Below are positions 1 through 7,409 of a DNA stretch of 18,262 nt, in pieces. The notes under the pieces are model-generated. The model saw only the letters and a program-made list of their open reading frames with translations. It was not told the origin of the DNA and ran no database searches. Each line of letters starts with the position of its first letter. The first letter of the stretch is position 1. The DNA is taken from the NCBI GenBank assembly GCA_030603265.1, contig JAUVYD010000007.1, forward strand, positions 1 through 18,262, given 5' to 3'. A program made the translations under genes and the position numbers. Source of the DNA: Dehalococcoidia bacterium (GTDB lineage: Bacteria > Chloroflexota > Dehalococcoidia > GIF9 > AB-539-J10).

Positions 1-143
1 GTATCATGCGCCGACCCGCCGCATGGCAGGCATGCTATCAAGCGACGCAACAAGACCGAATCTTTGTCTGGAGGGATGTCCGTTCGGAAGAACCACACCA
101 GCGACACAGCACGCCTCATGCACTGCCCCAAGAGTATTCGAGA

Positions 144-219
144 TGGTGGAGCTGATGGGATTCGAACCCACTACCTTCTGACTGCCAGTCAGACGCTCTC
201 CCGATTGAGCTACAGCCCC
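144..219 (-). tRNA. tRNA-Ala (anticodon GGC)
   Basis: The reverse strand folds as a complete 76-nt cloverleaf with encoded CCA. The acceptor stem pairs GGGGCTG with CAGCTCC and contains G3-U70, the classic alanine identity pair. The D stem is GCTC/GAGC. The anticodon stem TCTGA/TCAGA encloses loop CTGGCAG, giving anticodon GGC. The T arm carries TTCGAAT. The gene lies about 40 nt after the stop codon of the VTT-family membrane protein gene on the same strand and has its own candidate promoter. Protein-like open frames crossing this region are translations of the tRNA and are not genes. Confidence 0.97.
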
Positions 220-230
220 GCTGAACGACA

Positions 231-260
231 AATATACCGTATGAAGCGATGCCCCCACAA
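231..260 (-). promoter_or_regulatory. candidate promoter of tRNA-Ala
   Basis: On the reverse strand TTGTGG (255-260) is followed after 18 bp by TATATT (231-236), which matches the -10 consensus at five of six positions. Transcription would begin near 224, a few bases before the mature tRNA 5' end. The -35 overlaps the region just after the upstream stop codon. The -35 match is weak. Confidence 0.45.
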
Positions 261-261
261 G

Positions 262-825
262 TCAGACGCCGAGTCCGAGCCACTGGAACACCGTTCGGAT
301 GCCGAAGTAGCCGACGTAGGCAAGCAGGAGGTTCTTCAGGGTCCTGCCCAGCAGTGTCAGGAAGAAGAACTTGCCCATGTGCACACGCAGCACTCCCATC
401 CACACGGCAAAGGGGTAGTAGATGGGGTTGATGAGGACTGCCATGAGAAACATCGCCTTCGAGCCGTGCCTCTGCATGACCCCGGAGAAGCGTTGCTCCA
501 TCTGACTGCTGAGCAGCAAGCCACGTCCGCCGTACCCGGTCAGATAGGCCCCCACAGCACCGGTGGCCTCTCCAAGGCCGGCGACAACGCCAACGACAGT
601 CGGATGGAGGACACCGCCTAGTGTGAACGTTATCACTGCACCCATCCCGGGAACGACAAAAGTCCCGGTGGCGAATACGTTGATGAGGAAGCAGCCAACG
701 TAGCCCCACTTCGAAATCTCATCCAGGTACGTGCGGTGCTGGATGATCAGGACGCAAAGAACCACAGTGACTACGACGGAGGCCGCCGCAATAGCGAACT
801 CACGTCGCGATGTCTTTATCTCCAC
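262..825 (-). CDS. VTT/DedA-like (SNARE-associated family) membrane protein
   Basis: A 187-residue hydrophobic protein resembling the VTT (DedA/TVP38/TMEM64) family, which includes membrane proteins linked to lipid scrambling and envelope homeostasis. The substrate here is unknown. Visible features are an N-terminal membrane segment (about 9-28), a Gly-rich re-entrant-like stretch with VPGMGAVITFTLGG (about 58-71), a G-x-G-rich small-residue segment (about 79-100), and the NP-x-Y-x-P motif with following Gly-Arg in the C-terminal third (about 132-160). The start is the GTG at 823-825. There is no Shine-Dalgarno, but a perfect TATAAT lies 8 nt upstream, suggesting a nearly leaderless message. 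It lies 50 nt after the clpC stop on the same strand, so read-through from the heat-shock operon is also possible. Family assignment is good and function is unassigned. Confidence 0.8.
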   Translation of the reverse strand: MEIKTSRREFAIAAASVVVTVVLCVLIIQHRTYLDEISKWGYVGCFLINVFATGTFVVPGMGAVITFTLGGVLHPTVVGVVAGLGEATGAVGAYLTGYGGRGLLLSSQMEQRFSGVMQRHGSKAMFLMAVLINPIYYPFAVWMGVLRVHMGKFFFLTLLGRTLKNLLLAYVGYFGIRTVFQWLGLGV

Positions 826-833
826 AGGGGCGA

Positions 834-839
834 ATTATA
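834..839 (-). promoter_or_regulatory. -10 box upstream of the VTT-family gene
   Basis: Perfect TATAAT on the reverse strand, followed by 8 nt (TCGCCCCT) and then the GTG start codon. No convincing -35 is seen at 16-18 bp. The spacing implies a leader of zero to two nucleotides and no Shine-Dalgarno. Confidence 0.5.
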
Positions 840-875
840 CCTTATGGGAACCTCACGTAGGGAGTCGCGACCTCT

Positions 876-3341
876 TCAGTCGCTGAGAAGTCGCTCTCGT
901 TCGTCGACTATGAACGCCAGCTCGTCGTCATGCACGGCGACTCTCACATGATCGCCATCACGAATCTCCCCGCTAAGAAGTCGAGTCGAAAGCGGGTTCT
1001 CAACGTGTTTCTCGATGGCGCGTCGAAGGGGTCGCGCGCCGTACACCGGGTCATGCCCCCTGCTGATAAGCCACGTCCTGGCCTCATCATCCACTTCGAG
1101 TGTCACGTCGCGCTCGCCAAGACGTTCCTCCGTCTCTCGCAGCATCAACTCGATTATCTTCCGGAGATGCTCATCGTGCAGCGGGCGGAAAATCACGATA
1201 TCGTCAATCCTGTTGAGCAGCTCGGGCCGGAAGGTCCGCTTCAGTTCCGCCTCGATGCTCTTGCGCATGTCGGACTCCCCCAGGTCTTCGCCTCGAGCGA
1301 AACCGACAGCCTGGTGCTGGAACTCCGACGTTCCGAGGTTGCTCGTCATTATCACAACCGTGTTCTTGAAGTCGACTGAACGCCCGTGCCCATCTGTCAA
1401 CCTGCCGTCCTCAAGCAACTGAAGCAGGATATTGAAGACGTCAGGATGCGCCTTCTCAATCTCGTCGAAAAGGATGAGGCGGTAGGGCCTGCGCCTGACA
1501 GCCTCGGTGAGCTGCCCTCCCTCGTCATATCCGACGTACCCGGGAGGAGCACCTATCAGGCGGGACACGGTGTGCTTCTCCATGTACTCGGACATGTCTA
1601 GCCGCACAATGGCATCTTCGTCGTCGAAGAGGAACCACGCCAGCGCACGAGCGAGTTCCGTCTTGCCAACGCCTGTCGGGCCGAGGAAGATGAAACTGCC
1701 TATCGGCCTGCGGGGATTCTTGAGTCCGGCCCGACTGCGCCGTATCGCCTCAGCTACGGCCGACACGGCCTCCTCCTGGTCGACAAGGCGTTCGTGCAGT
1801 CGCGCCTCCATGTTCACAAGCTTGCCCGCCTCCGCCTCAAGCATGCGGGCCACAGGTATACCCGTCCACTGTGACACCATGGCGGCAATATCCTCATCTC
1901 TGACAACTCCATCAAGTCGTTTCTCTGCCTGCCACCGGCACTTCACATCGCTGTACTCGGTCTCCAATCTGGAAATCTCGGCTTTCAGGGAGGCAGCTTC
2001 CTCATGGTCCTGCCGCTGCGCGGCGGAGTCCTCCTTGTCATGCAGGTGACGAATGCGCAGCTCAAGTCCCTTCACCTCTGCGGGCGCGCTCTCCATGTCC
2101 AGTCGCATCTTGCTCGCAGCTTCATCGATGAGGTCGATGGCCTTGTCGGGCAGGAACCTGTCGGAGATGTACCGTTCGGAGAGCTTCGCAGCCGCCTCGA
2201 GCGCGGAATCATCAATCTTCACCGTCTTGTGATGAGCTTCGTAGCGGGGTCGGAGAGCCTTCAGTATCTCCAGCGTTGTCGGGATATCGGGTTCACCCAC
2301 GAAGACCGGCTGGAAGCGCCGTTCGAGCGCCCTGTCCTTCTCGACAAACCGCCGGTACTCGTCAAGTGTTGTCGCTCCCACGCACTGGAGTTCCCCCCGT
2401 GCGAGGGCGGGTTTGAGCATATTGCTCGCATCTATGGCGCCTTCGGCCGCACCGGCGCCTACCACGGTGTGAAGCTCGTCGATGAAGAGAACCACCTCTC
2501 CGCTCGCCTGGTGAACTTCGTCAAGGACCGCCTTCAACCTCTCCTCGAACTCGCCCCTGAACTTGCTGCCCGCAACAAGCGCCGCCATGTCGAGTGCGAC
2601 CACCCGCTTGTCTTTCAGCGAACCGGGAACATCCTCCGCGACAACCCGCTGCGCCAGTCCTTCTGCAATCGCCGTCTTTCCGACGCCCGCGTCGCCTATC
2701 AGGACCGGGTTGTTCTTCGTGCGCCTCGAGAGAATCTGAATGGTGCGCCGGATTTCCTCGTCTCGCCCGATAACAGGGTCAAGCCGCCCCTGTCGCGCCA
2801 TCTCAGTGAGATCATGTCCATACTTCTCGAGCGAGCGATACTTGCTCTCCGCGTGCTGGTCGGTTACACGGTGTCCGCCACGTATCGTCCGAAGGACCTG
2901 ATAGACTCGCTCCTGGCTGATTCCGAAATCGCCCAGGATTCTGGCCGACTCCCCGGTCCTCCCACCAGCAATGGCAATCAGCATGTGCTCCGTACTGATG
3001 AACTCGTCGCGAAAACGCTCGGCCTCCTGCCGGGCGCCTTCAACTACTTGCAGGGCACGCGGCGTCGCGTATATCTGTGTCCCCTCATACGCAACCTTCG
3101 GAAGGGATTCCAGGGAGCGCCGCAGGGCAGTCCGAAGCTGGTCACTGTCGACTCCCATCTCCTGCAGAATGCGCTCCATCAAGCCACCCTTCTCCTCCGC
3201 CAGCGCCAGCGCAATATGCTCCACGTCCCACTGGTTGTGCCGGAACTCCCGGACGAGTTCTTGCGAGGCAGCCAGTACCTGCTGCGCCTGCTCGGTAAAC
3301 TTGTCCGGGGTGAGGGGTCCGATTCCCTGCTGCATGCCCAT
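876..3341 (-). CDS. clpC: ClpC-type Clp/Hsp100 AAA+ unfoldase
   Basis: An 821-residue class I Hsp100 that threads protein substrates through a hexameric pore. Order of parts: double Clp-N repeat (about 8-150); AAA1 with Walker A GDAGVGKT (216-223), pore KFRG (260-263) and Walker B LFIDE (285-289); a short middle domain (about 415-475) with a UVR-like EEAASLKAE; AAA2 with Walker A GPTGVGKT (554-561), GYVG pore loop (601-604), Walker B LILFDE (622-627) and sensor-2 GARPLRRAIE (768-777). The short middle domain and a VGF loop at 679-681, the position of the ClpP-docking loop, point to ClpC rather than the longer-middled ClpB disaggregase, although automatic annotation may say ClpB. AAA1 Walker A has Ala where Pro is usual. 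It follows hspR by 3 nt, with GAGG 8 nt before the ATG, so the two are surely co-transcribed. Confidence 0.95.
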   Translation of the reverse strand: MGMQQGIGPLTPDKFTEQAQQVLAASQELVREFRHNQWDVEHIALALAEEKGGLMERILQEMGVDSDQLRTALRRSLESLPKVAYEGTQIYATPRALQVVEGARQEAERFRDEFISTEHMLIAIAGGRTGESARILGDFGISQERVYQVLRTIRGGHRVTDQHAESKYRSLEKYGHDLTEMARQGRLDPVIGRDEEIRRTIQILSRRTKNNPVLIGDAGVGKTAIAEGLAQRVVAEDVPGSLKDKRVVALDMAALVAGSKFRGEFEERLKAVLDEVHQASGEVVLFIDELHTVVGAGAAEGAIDASNMLKPALARGELQCVGATTLDEYRRFVEKDRALERRFQPVFVGEPDIPTTLEILKALRPRYEAHHKTVKIDDSALEAAAKLSERYISDRFLPDKAIDLIDEAASKMRLDMESAPAEVKGLELRIRHLHDKEDSAAQRQDHEEAASLKAEISRLETEYSDVKCRWQAEKRLDGVVRDEDIAAMVSQWTGIPVARMLEAEAGKLVNMEARLHERLVDQEEAVSAVAEAIRRSRAGLKNPRRPIGSFIFLGPTGVGKTELARALAWFLFDDEDAIVRLDMSEYMEKHTVSRLIGAPPGYVGYDEGGQLTEAVRRRPYRLILFDEIEKAHPDVFNILLQLLEDGRLTDGHGRSVDFKNTVVIMTSNLGTSEFQHQAVGFARGEDLGESDMRKSIEAELKRTFRPELLNRIDDIVIFRPLHDEHLRKIIELMLRETEERLGERDVTLEVDDEARTWLISRGHDPVYGARPLRRAIEKHVENPLSTRLLSGEIRDGDHVRVAVHDDELAFIVDERERLLSD

Positions 3342-3344
3342 CTG

Positions 3345-3803
3345 CTATTCCTCGCCGTCCGGGTCGTTGGCGCCATTTACGCCGCGTCTCCTGCGCTCCA
3401 GCCGGCCAAGCCTGCTGGACATGCCGACAACTTCCCGCTGCAGGTCTTCCATTCGCCTCATGAGTGCGAGCGCAAACTGGACACCAGCTGAATTCAGGCC
3501 GAGCTCATTCATCAGCGTCCTGACACAGCGCAGGTGGTCGATGTCATCCTGTGAGTAGAGCCTCGTGTTGCCGCCCGAGCGACCGGGACAGACAAAGCCG
3601 AGACGCTCGTAATGTCGAAGGCGGTGTGCCTCTATGCCCACCATTCTCGACGCGACGCTTATGACATACCGAGGCTCCGAGTAACCCGGCCCTCGAACAC
3701 TCGAGTCGAGCATGTGACACAGAGCCTCACAGGCCCGGCGCATCTCATCCGGGATTTCGACTGCCTGCCGAACCGGATTGCTCGCATCTTTCTGCACGCG
3801 CAT
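3345..3803 (-). CDS. hspR: HspR-like MerR-family heat-shock repressor
   Basis: A 152-residue regulator. In actinobacteria, HspR represses dnaK/clpB operons together with DnaK; the same role here is inferred. Residues 45-115 hold the MerR-type winged helix: PRYVISVASRMVG, then HRLRHYERLGFV (60-71), the wing GGNTRLYSQDDI (77-88) and the LGLNSAGVQFAL segment (101-112) typical of HspR. A Leu/Arg-rich coiled-coil-like tail follows (about 112-140). The first 44 residues, with two Cys, are an extension beyond the usual HspR start; Met31 is an alternative start. The ATG at 3801-3803 is preceded by GAGAGG/GGAGA and a sigma-70 promoter, so the long form is preferred. It heads the hspR-clpC operon. I found no good HAIR operator (CTTGAGT-N7-ACTCAAG) upstream. 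Confidence 0.88.
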   Translation of the reverse strand: MRVQKDASNPVRQAVEIPDEMRRACEALCHMLDSSVRGPGYSEPRYVISVASRMVGIEAHRLRHYERLGFVCPGRSGGNTRLYSQDDIDHLRCVRTLMNELGLNSAGVQFALALMRRMEDLQREVVGMSSRLGRLERRRRGVNGANDPDGEE

Positions 3804-3826
3804 GACCTCTCATCTCCACATGATTA

Positions 3827-3877
3827 GCGTATGAATCGTACTGCAGATGCAGATTTCTTGTCAAGGACGCGTATGAA
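3827..3877. repeat. 9-bp direct repeat bracketing the hspR promoter
   Basis: GCGTATGAA occurs at 3827-3835 and again at 3869-3877, exactly 42 bp apart, about four helical turns. One copy overlaps the -10/start region and the other lies just upstream of the -35. It does not resemble HAIR or CIRCE consensus. A regulatory role is inference. Confidence 0.5.
3835..3864 (-). promoter_or_regulatory. sigma-70-type promoter of the hspR-clpC operon
   Basis: On the reverse strand a perfect TTGACA (3859-3864) is separated by 18 bp from TACGAT (3835-3840, four of six consensus bases). The predicted start is near 3828, giving a 25-nt leader that contains the GAGAGG ribosome site. A 9-bp direct repeat, GCGTATGAA on the plus strand at 3827-3835 and 3869-3877, brackets the promoter and may be an operator. 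Confidence 0.6.
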
Positions 3878-4017
3878 ATCTCACATCGCCTTGCAGACTC
3901 TGGCACACGGATTCGAGGAACTGACTCCCGAAAGCCGCAGCGGCTATGCTCTCCATCACGCTCATGCCGAGAACCCTGCACGAGAAAGGCTCCTGCGAAG
4001 GACAAGGTCCACGTTCC

Positions 4018-4587
4018 TCATGCTTCAGTGGTGTCGAGCATGTCAACCAGATCCCTCAGCATGCGACCCGTGGCTCCCCAGATAACGTGCCCGTCATAGT
4101 CACAGACAGGCCCGGAGTAGTAGTACTCACCGATGGCACGCTCCTCGTGCCGGAACCTCTGAGGGTCCATCAGGACCGCGAGTGGAACGCAGAAGATGTC
4201 CTTCGTCTCCTGCTCATTCGCGTGAAAAGCGTAGGGGTAGGGAATGAAGCCAACGAAAGGCGTTATCACGTAGCCGGTGCTCGCCACAACATTGTCATCT
4301 ATCTCTCCTATCACTTCGACGTCCTCAGGTCGCAGGCCTGTCTCCTCCCACGCCTCCCGGAGCGCCGTCTCAAGAAGACTGTCGTCCTCTACCTGGCTTG
4401 TGCCACCGGGAAAGCAGACCTGCCCCTTGTGCAAGCCAACTTCATCGGTGCGCTCCGTGAGCAGGACATGCAATTCGCCGTCCTTGCACAGAAGAGGTAT
4501 CAGTACTGCCGCCGGTACAAGGTGCCGCCCGTCAATCGGCTGCTTCTCGTAGCGCCCGACAACCCTGCGCACATCCTCCCTGTTCAC
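4018..4587 (-). CDS. CoA-pyrophosphatase-type Nudix hydrolase
   Basis: A 189-residue Nudix hydrolase resembling the NudL/coenzyme A pyrophosphatase group, which cleaves CoA or its oxidised forms to 4'-phosphopantetheine and 3',5'-ADP. Residues 42-62 carry LLTER...HKGQVCFPGG, close to the NuCoA signature but with Thr and Gly at two signature positions. The Nudix box runs from G62 through REAWEETGL (77-85), with Asp69 where the general box has Glu, as in other CoA-type members. The chosen start is the GTG at 4585-4587. It gives the family's usual length (about 190), and an extended -10 box TGCTATAAT ends 6 nt upstream. A longer frame to 4683 has an unconvincing N-terminus and would run across the promoter. 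It is divergent from dnaJ. Exact substrate is uncertain. Confidence 0.85.
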   Translation of the reverse strand: MNREDVRRVVGRYEKQPIDGRHLVPAAVLIPLLCKDGELHVLLTERTDEVGLHKGQVCFPGGTSQVEDDSLLETALREAWEETGLRPEDVEVIGEIDDNVVASTGYVITPFVGFIPYPYAFHANEQETKDIFCVPLAVLMDPQRFRHEERAIGEYYYSGPVCDYDGHVIWGATGRMLRDLVDMLDTTEA

Positions 4588-4593
4588 GGTTCG

Positions 4594-4602
4594 ATTATAG
4601 CA
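4594..4602 (-). promoter_or_regulatory. extended -10 promoter giving a leaderless Nudix mRNA
   Basis: The reverse strand reads TGCTATAAT, an extended -10 element with a perfect hexamer. Six bases (CGAACC) follow before GTG, so the expected +1 falls on the first base of the start codon. No -35 is needed for an extended -10 and none is obvious. There is no Shine-Dalgarno before the GTG. Confidence 0.6.
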
Positions 4603-4660
4603 CCGGCAATGGCTGAGTCCGGTCGCGCTTGCAGGACGAACACGAGTTTGTTCGCAGCAT

Positions 4661-4690
4661 TTGTCATCTCCTGCGTCGCGCATTTACAAT
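4661..4690 (+). promoter_or_regulatory. promoter of dnaJ
   Basis: TTGTCA (4661-4666) and TACAAT (4685-4690) each match consensus at five of six bases and are 18 bp apart. The predicted start is near 4697, placing GGAG (4700-4703) inside the leader, 9 nt before the ATG at 4713. This rules against the in-frame ATG at 4689 and the more distant one at 4629. Confidence 0.65.
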
Positions 4691-4712
4691 GGGGGGTTCG
4701 GAGCATAAGCGA

Positions 4713-5768
4713 ATGCAGGTAAGCCGCGACTACTACGAGATTCTTGGGGTCACTCGCAACGCGAATGCCGAGGAGGTCAGGAAGGCGTTCAGGAAACTGG
4801 CCTTCCAATACCACCCCGACCGCAACCGCAATCCCGAGGCCGAGGGCATATTCAAGGAGATCAATGAGGCCTATCAGTGCCTCTGCGATCCAGCCAAGCG
4901 CCAGACATACGACCTGTACGGTCACGCGGGCCAGCGGACACCAGGATTCGAGGACTTTGGCTTTGGTGGCCTGGGCGAGATATTTGACACGTTCTTTGGC
5001 AGCGCCTTTGGTGACTCGGCCGCGCGTGCTCCACGTCAAGGGGAGAGCTTCCAGGTCGGAGTGAGGCTCTCACTTGAGGAAGCGGCATTCGGCTGCCTCC
5101 GCGAGTTCACTGTCAAGCGGAGAGAATCGTGCGCCGAATGCAGGGGAACGGGATGTGCCCCCGGGACAGCACCACTGAAGTGCCCCGATTGCCGGGGTAG
5201 CGGAAAGCTCAGAAGGGTTGAGCAGAGCATTTTCGGCCGCTTCAGTCACGTTGTGCGATGTCCCAGGTGTGGAGGAACAGGGTTCGTGGTGGCACAACCG
5301 TGCTCGGCATGCAACGGGGCCACGGTTGTGACGGGAACCCGCACTCTGAAGACACAGGTGCCTGCAGGCGTCGACAGCGGCAGCGTTATCACCCTCAAGG
5401 GACAGGGAAGCATCGGGCCGAACGGTGGGCGACCGGGAGACGTTCTCATTGCTGTGGAGGTCACGCCACATGAGCTATTCCGCAGGGACGGTCTCGACAT
5501 CCACTGCGAGATTCCTGTCAACTTTGCGCAGGCCGCTCTCGGCACCGATGTGGAGGTGCCCTTCCTGGGCGGGACCACCTCTGTCCACGTTCCGGAAAAC
5601 ACACAGACGGGAAAGCTCCTGCGCTTCAAGGGGAAGGGTATTCACGAACAAAGTGGGAGACATCACGGCGACCACTTCGTCCACATCAAGGTCGTCACGC
5701 CCAGAAAGCTGAATCGCGACCAGCGCAAGCTATTCGAGGAACTGGCCAGGACACTGCCTGCGGAGTAG
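4713..5768 (+). CDS. dnaJ: chaperone protein DnaJ (Hsp40)
   Basis: A 351-residue type I J-protein, the co-chaperone that stimulates DnaK ATPase activity and delivers unfolded clients. The J domain (about 5-70) has HPD at 34-36. A short Gly/Phe linker (about 70-105) follows. The zinc region has four repeats: CAECRGTG (140-147), CPDCRGSG (157-164), CPRCGGTG (183-190) and CSACNGAT (197-204), the last having lost its final Gly while keeping both Cys. The C-terminal substrate-binding domains run to the end (about 205-345). The start at 4713 is supported by GGAG 9 nt upstream and by the promoter position. No dnaK or grpE is visible; hspR-clpC lies about 0.9 kb away on the other strand. Confidence 0.96.
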   Translation: MQVSRDYYEILGVTRNANAEEVRKAFRKLAFQYHPDRNRNPEAEGIFKEINEAYQCLCDPAKRQTYDLYGHAGQRTPGFEDFGFGGLGEIFDTFFGSAFGDSAARAPRQGESFQVGVRLSLEEAAFGCLREFTVKRRESCAECRGTGCAPGTAPLKCPDCRGSGKLRRVEQSIFGRFSHVVRCPRCGGTGFVVAQPCSACNGATVVTGTRTLKTQVPAGVDSGSVITLKGQGSIGPNGGRPGDVLIAVEVTPHELFRRDGLDIHCEIPVNFAQAALGTDVEVPFLGGTTSVHVPENTQTGKLLRFKGKGIHEQSGRHHGDHFVHIKVVTPRKLNRDQRKLFEELARTLPAE

Positions 5769-5776
5769 CAGACGCG

Positions 5777-5793
5777 GAGGCGAGAGACGCCTC
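5777..5793. terminator. hairpin between convergent dnaJ and gpsA
   Basis: GAGGCG-AGAGA-CGCCTC forms a perfect 6-bp stem with a 5-nt loop in the 26-bp gap between the two converging genes. No T-tract follows on either strand, so if it terminates transcription it is a non-canonical, possibly bidirectional, terminator. Confidence 0.4.
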
Positions 5794-5794
5794 A

Positions 5795-6754
5795 TCAAGC
5801 GCGCCTGACCTGGCCCGTGAATCTGGCAACCGTCCTCGCGACAGGGTAACCCTCGAAAAGGATTCGGTAGATGGCCATCATGATTGGCGCTTCTACTCCC
5901 AGTTCGCTCACCAGCCGCTGCACCGCCCGCGTGGTGTGGACGCCTTCTGCGACGTGATGCATTGAGTCCAGCACGTCATCAAGGCGCCGTCCGCGGGCTA
6001 TCTCACGACCCACATGGTGATTCCGGCTAAGGTCACTGACACAGGTTGCCACGACATCACCGAAGCCTGCCAGACCGTAGAACGTGGACTCGCGAGCGCC
6101 GAGGGCAACGCCGAACGAGATGACCTCGCTCCATGTGAACGCGATAAACGCTGCCTTCGCATTGTCGCCGAGAGAAAGCCCGTCCATCATGCCGGCTCCC
6201 AGCGCAACGATATTCTTGAGGGCCCCTGCCAACTCAACACCGACAAGGTCATCGCTTGTCACAGTGACGAAGCGGTCAGAGCCGAACAGGGACTGCACTT
6301 CTTTCGCAAGACCGATGTCAGCCGATGCAACAACCGACGCCGCAGGCAAGCCGCTCGAAATCTCCGCGGCGAGGTTCGGGCCCGAGAGAGCGCAGAGTCC
6401 TCGTAACGGACCGTCTCCAAGCACGGCCTCAAGCACCTGCGTCATCCTCTTGCCTGATTCCACCTCCAGTCCTTTGGCCGCGCTCACGTGGCACACGCCG
6501 GGGTCGAACGCTCCTCGGAGGCGCGTCGCGTTGGCACGCATCGTCTGAGACGGGACAGCCCATACGACGAAGCGCGTACCTTCAAGGGCCTCCTGTTCTC
6601 TGTGGGTCGGGCAGTAGCGGAGACCGCTGTTCTGAAGCAACAGGGTCTCCTCCTCCGACCGCGTCAGCAGCCATGCATTCAGCCCCCTCCTGGCCAGCAG
6701 CGCCGCAATGGTGTTGCCCCAGCTTGTGTTGCCGACTACGGCTACCTTTTCCAT
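5795..6754 (-). CDS. gpsA: glycerol-3-phosphate dehydrogenase [NAD(P)+]
   Basis: A 319-residue enzyme that reduces dihydroxyacetone phosphate to sn-glycerol 3-phosphate, the backbone for membrane phospholipids. The N-terminal Rossmann motif is VVGNTSWGNTIA (near residue 6), in which Asn-Thr replace the common Ala-Gly of GAGSWG. The SGPNLAAEI substrate-binding motif, the catalytic-Lys segment ALKNIVALGAGMMDGLSLGD and the GLAGFGDVVATC...SRNHHVG motif are all present. The start is the ATG at 6752-6754, because a longer open frame adds 42 residues that lie inside plsY in another frame. It begins 16 nt after plsY and is the last gene of the argF-der-plsY-gpsA run. Confidence 0.95.
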   Translation of the reverse strand: MEKVAVVGNTSWGNTIAALLARRGLNAWLLTRSEEETLLLQNSGLRYCPTHREQEALEGTRFVVWAVPSQTMRANATRLRGAFDPGVCHVSAAKGLEVESGKRMTQVLEAVLGDGPLRGLCALSGPNLAAEISSGLPAASVVASADIGLAKEVQSLFGSDRFVTVTSDDLVGVELAGALKNIVALGAGMMDGLSLGDNAKAAFIAFTWSEVISFGVALGARESTFYGLAGFGDVVATCVSDLSRNHHVGREIARGRRLDDVLDSMHHVAEGVHTTRAVQRLVSELGVEAPIMMAIYRILFEGYPVARTVARFTGQVRRA

Positions 6755-6770
6755 ACTCGCCGACCGAACC

Positions 6771-7409
6771 CTAGAAGAGCCTCCGCTCGGTACCATTACG
6801 CAGACGCCCGATGTTGTCACGGTGCTTGAAGACCAGCCAACCAGTTGCCACCACCGCATACAGAAGGTGCGGCAGAACAACCCATCCTGTCAGGAACAAC
6901 ACAAGCATCACAGAGCATGTAGCCACGCCACCGAGAAGAGAGCCGAGCGACATACGTCGGGTGACAAGCGCAACGATGGCCAGGACCTCGATGCCGAAGA
7001 GGGCCGCCGGCAGATGGATTATGCACATCGTGCCGAAGAACGCAGACACACCTCTGCCCCCGCGGAATCTCGAGAACATAGGCCGATTGTGGCCCGCCAT
7101 GGCTGCCAGGCCGGCCAACCCCTGTACGACGGAGACATCAAGCACCAGAGACCCCAATCCCAGGGCGACCTGGCTCGCAACCATTGTGGCAATGATGACA
7201 GCCACCCCGGCTTTCAGCCCATCCAGAAAGAGGGTGAGAAGGCCCAGCTTCGCGCCTGCGGACCTCATCACATTCGTGGCGCCGGTCTTGCCGCTTCCGG
7301 TCTCCCGCAGGTCTTCACCTGTCTTCCACCTCGTGATGAGGATGCCGACGGGGACGGAGCCAAGGAAGTATGACAGCGCCAGAATGCCGAGCAACAAGAC
7401 TGTACTCAT
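6771..7409 (-). CDS. plsY: acyl-phosphate:glycerol-3-phosphate acyltransferase PlsY
   Basis: A 212-residue polytopic membrane enzyme that acylates glycerol 3-phosphate with acyl phosphate to give lysophosphatidic acid. Visible motifs are the N-terminal GSVPVGILITR, then GSGKTGATNVMR (usual GSGN, here Lys for Asn), GHNRPMFSRFRGGRGV, and FKHRDNIGRLRNGTE near the C-terminus. About five hydrophobic segments alternate with these loops. The ATG overlaps the der stop by one base (TGATG), indicating translational coupling. It is followed by gpsA, which makes its substrate, so the two consecutive lipid steps are co-transcribed. PlsX, which makes acyl phosphate, is not in the window. Confidence 0.95.
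   Translation of the reverse strand: MSTVLLLGILALSYFLGSVPVGILITRWKTGEDLRETGSGKTGATNVMRSAGAKLGLLTLFLDGLKAGVAVIIATMVASQVALGLGSLVLDVSVVQGLAGLAAMAGHNRPMFSRFRGGRGVSAFFGTMCIIHLPAALFGIEVLAIVALVTRRMSLGSLLGGVATCSVMLVLFLTGWVVLPHLLYAVVATGWLVFKHRDNIGRLRNGTERRLF

Noticed and set aside
64..621. Long plus-strand open frame at the left edge with a GIRTHYLLTASQ-like stretch
   Set aside because: That stretch is the translated complement of tRNA-Ala, a well-known source of false protein calls, and the rest is antisense to the VTT-family gene.
2004..3491. 495-codon plus-strand open frame
   Set aside because: It is entirely antisense to clpC and the end of hspR, which carry clear family motifs. Such antisense frames are expected in GC-rich coding DNA, and no ribosome site or family motif is seen.
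3804..3900. Search for HAIR or CIRCE heat-shock operators upstream of hspR
   Set aside because: No inverted repeat resembling CTTGAGT-N7-ACTCAAG or TTAGCACTC-N9-GAGTGCTAA was found. Only the 9-bp direct repeat stands out.
3933..3945. Perfect inverted repeat AGCCGC-A-GCGGCT as a terminator of the Nudix gene
   Set aside because: The usable hairpin has only a 5-bp stem with three T residues after it on the minus strand, too weak to call.
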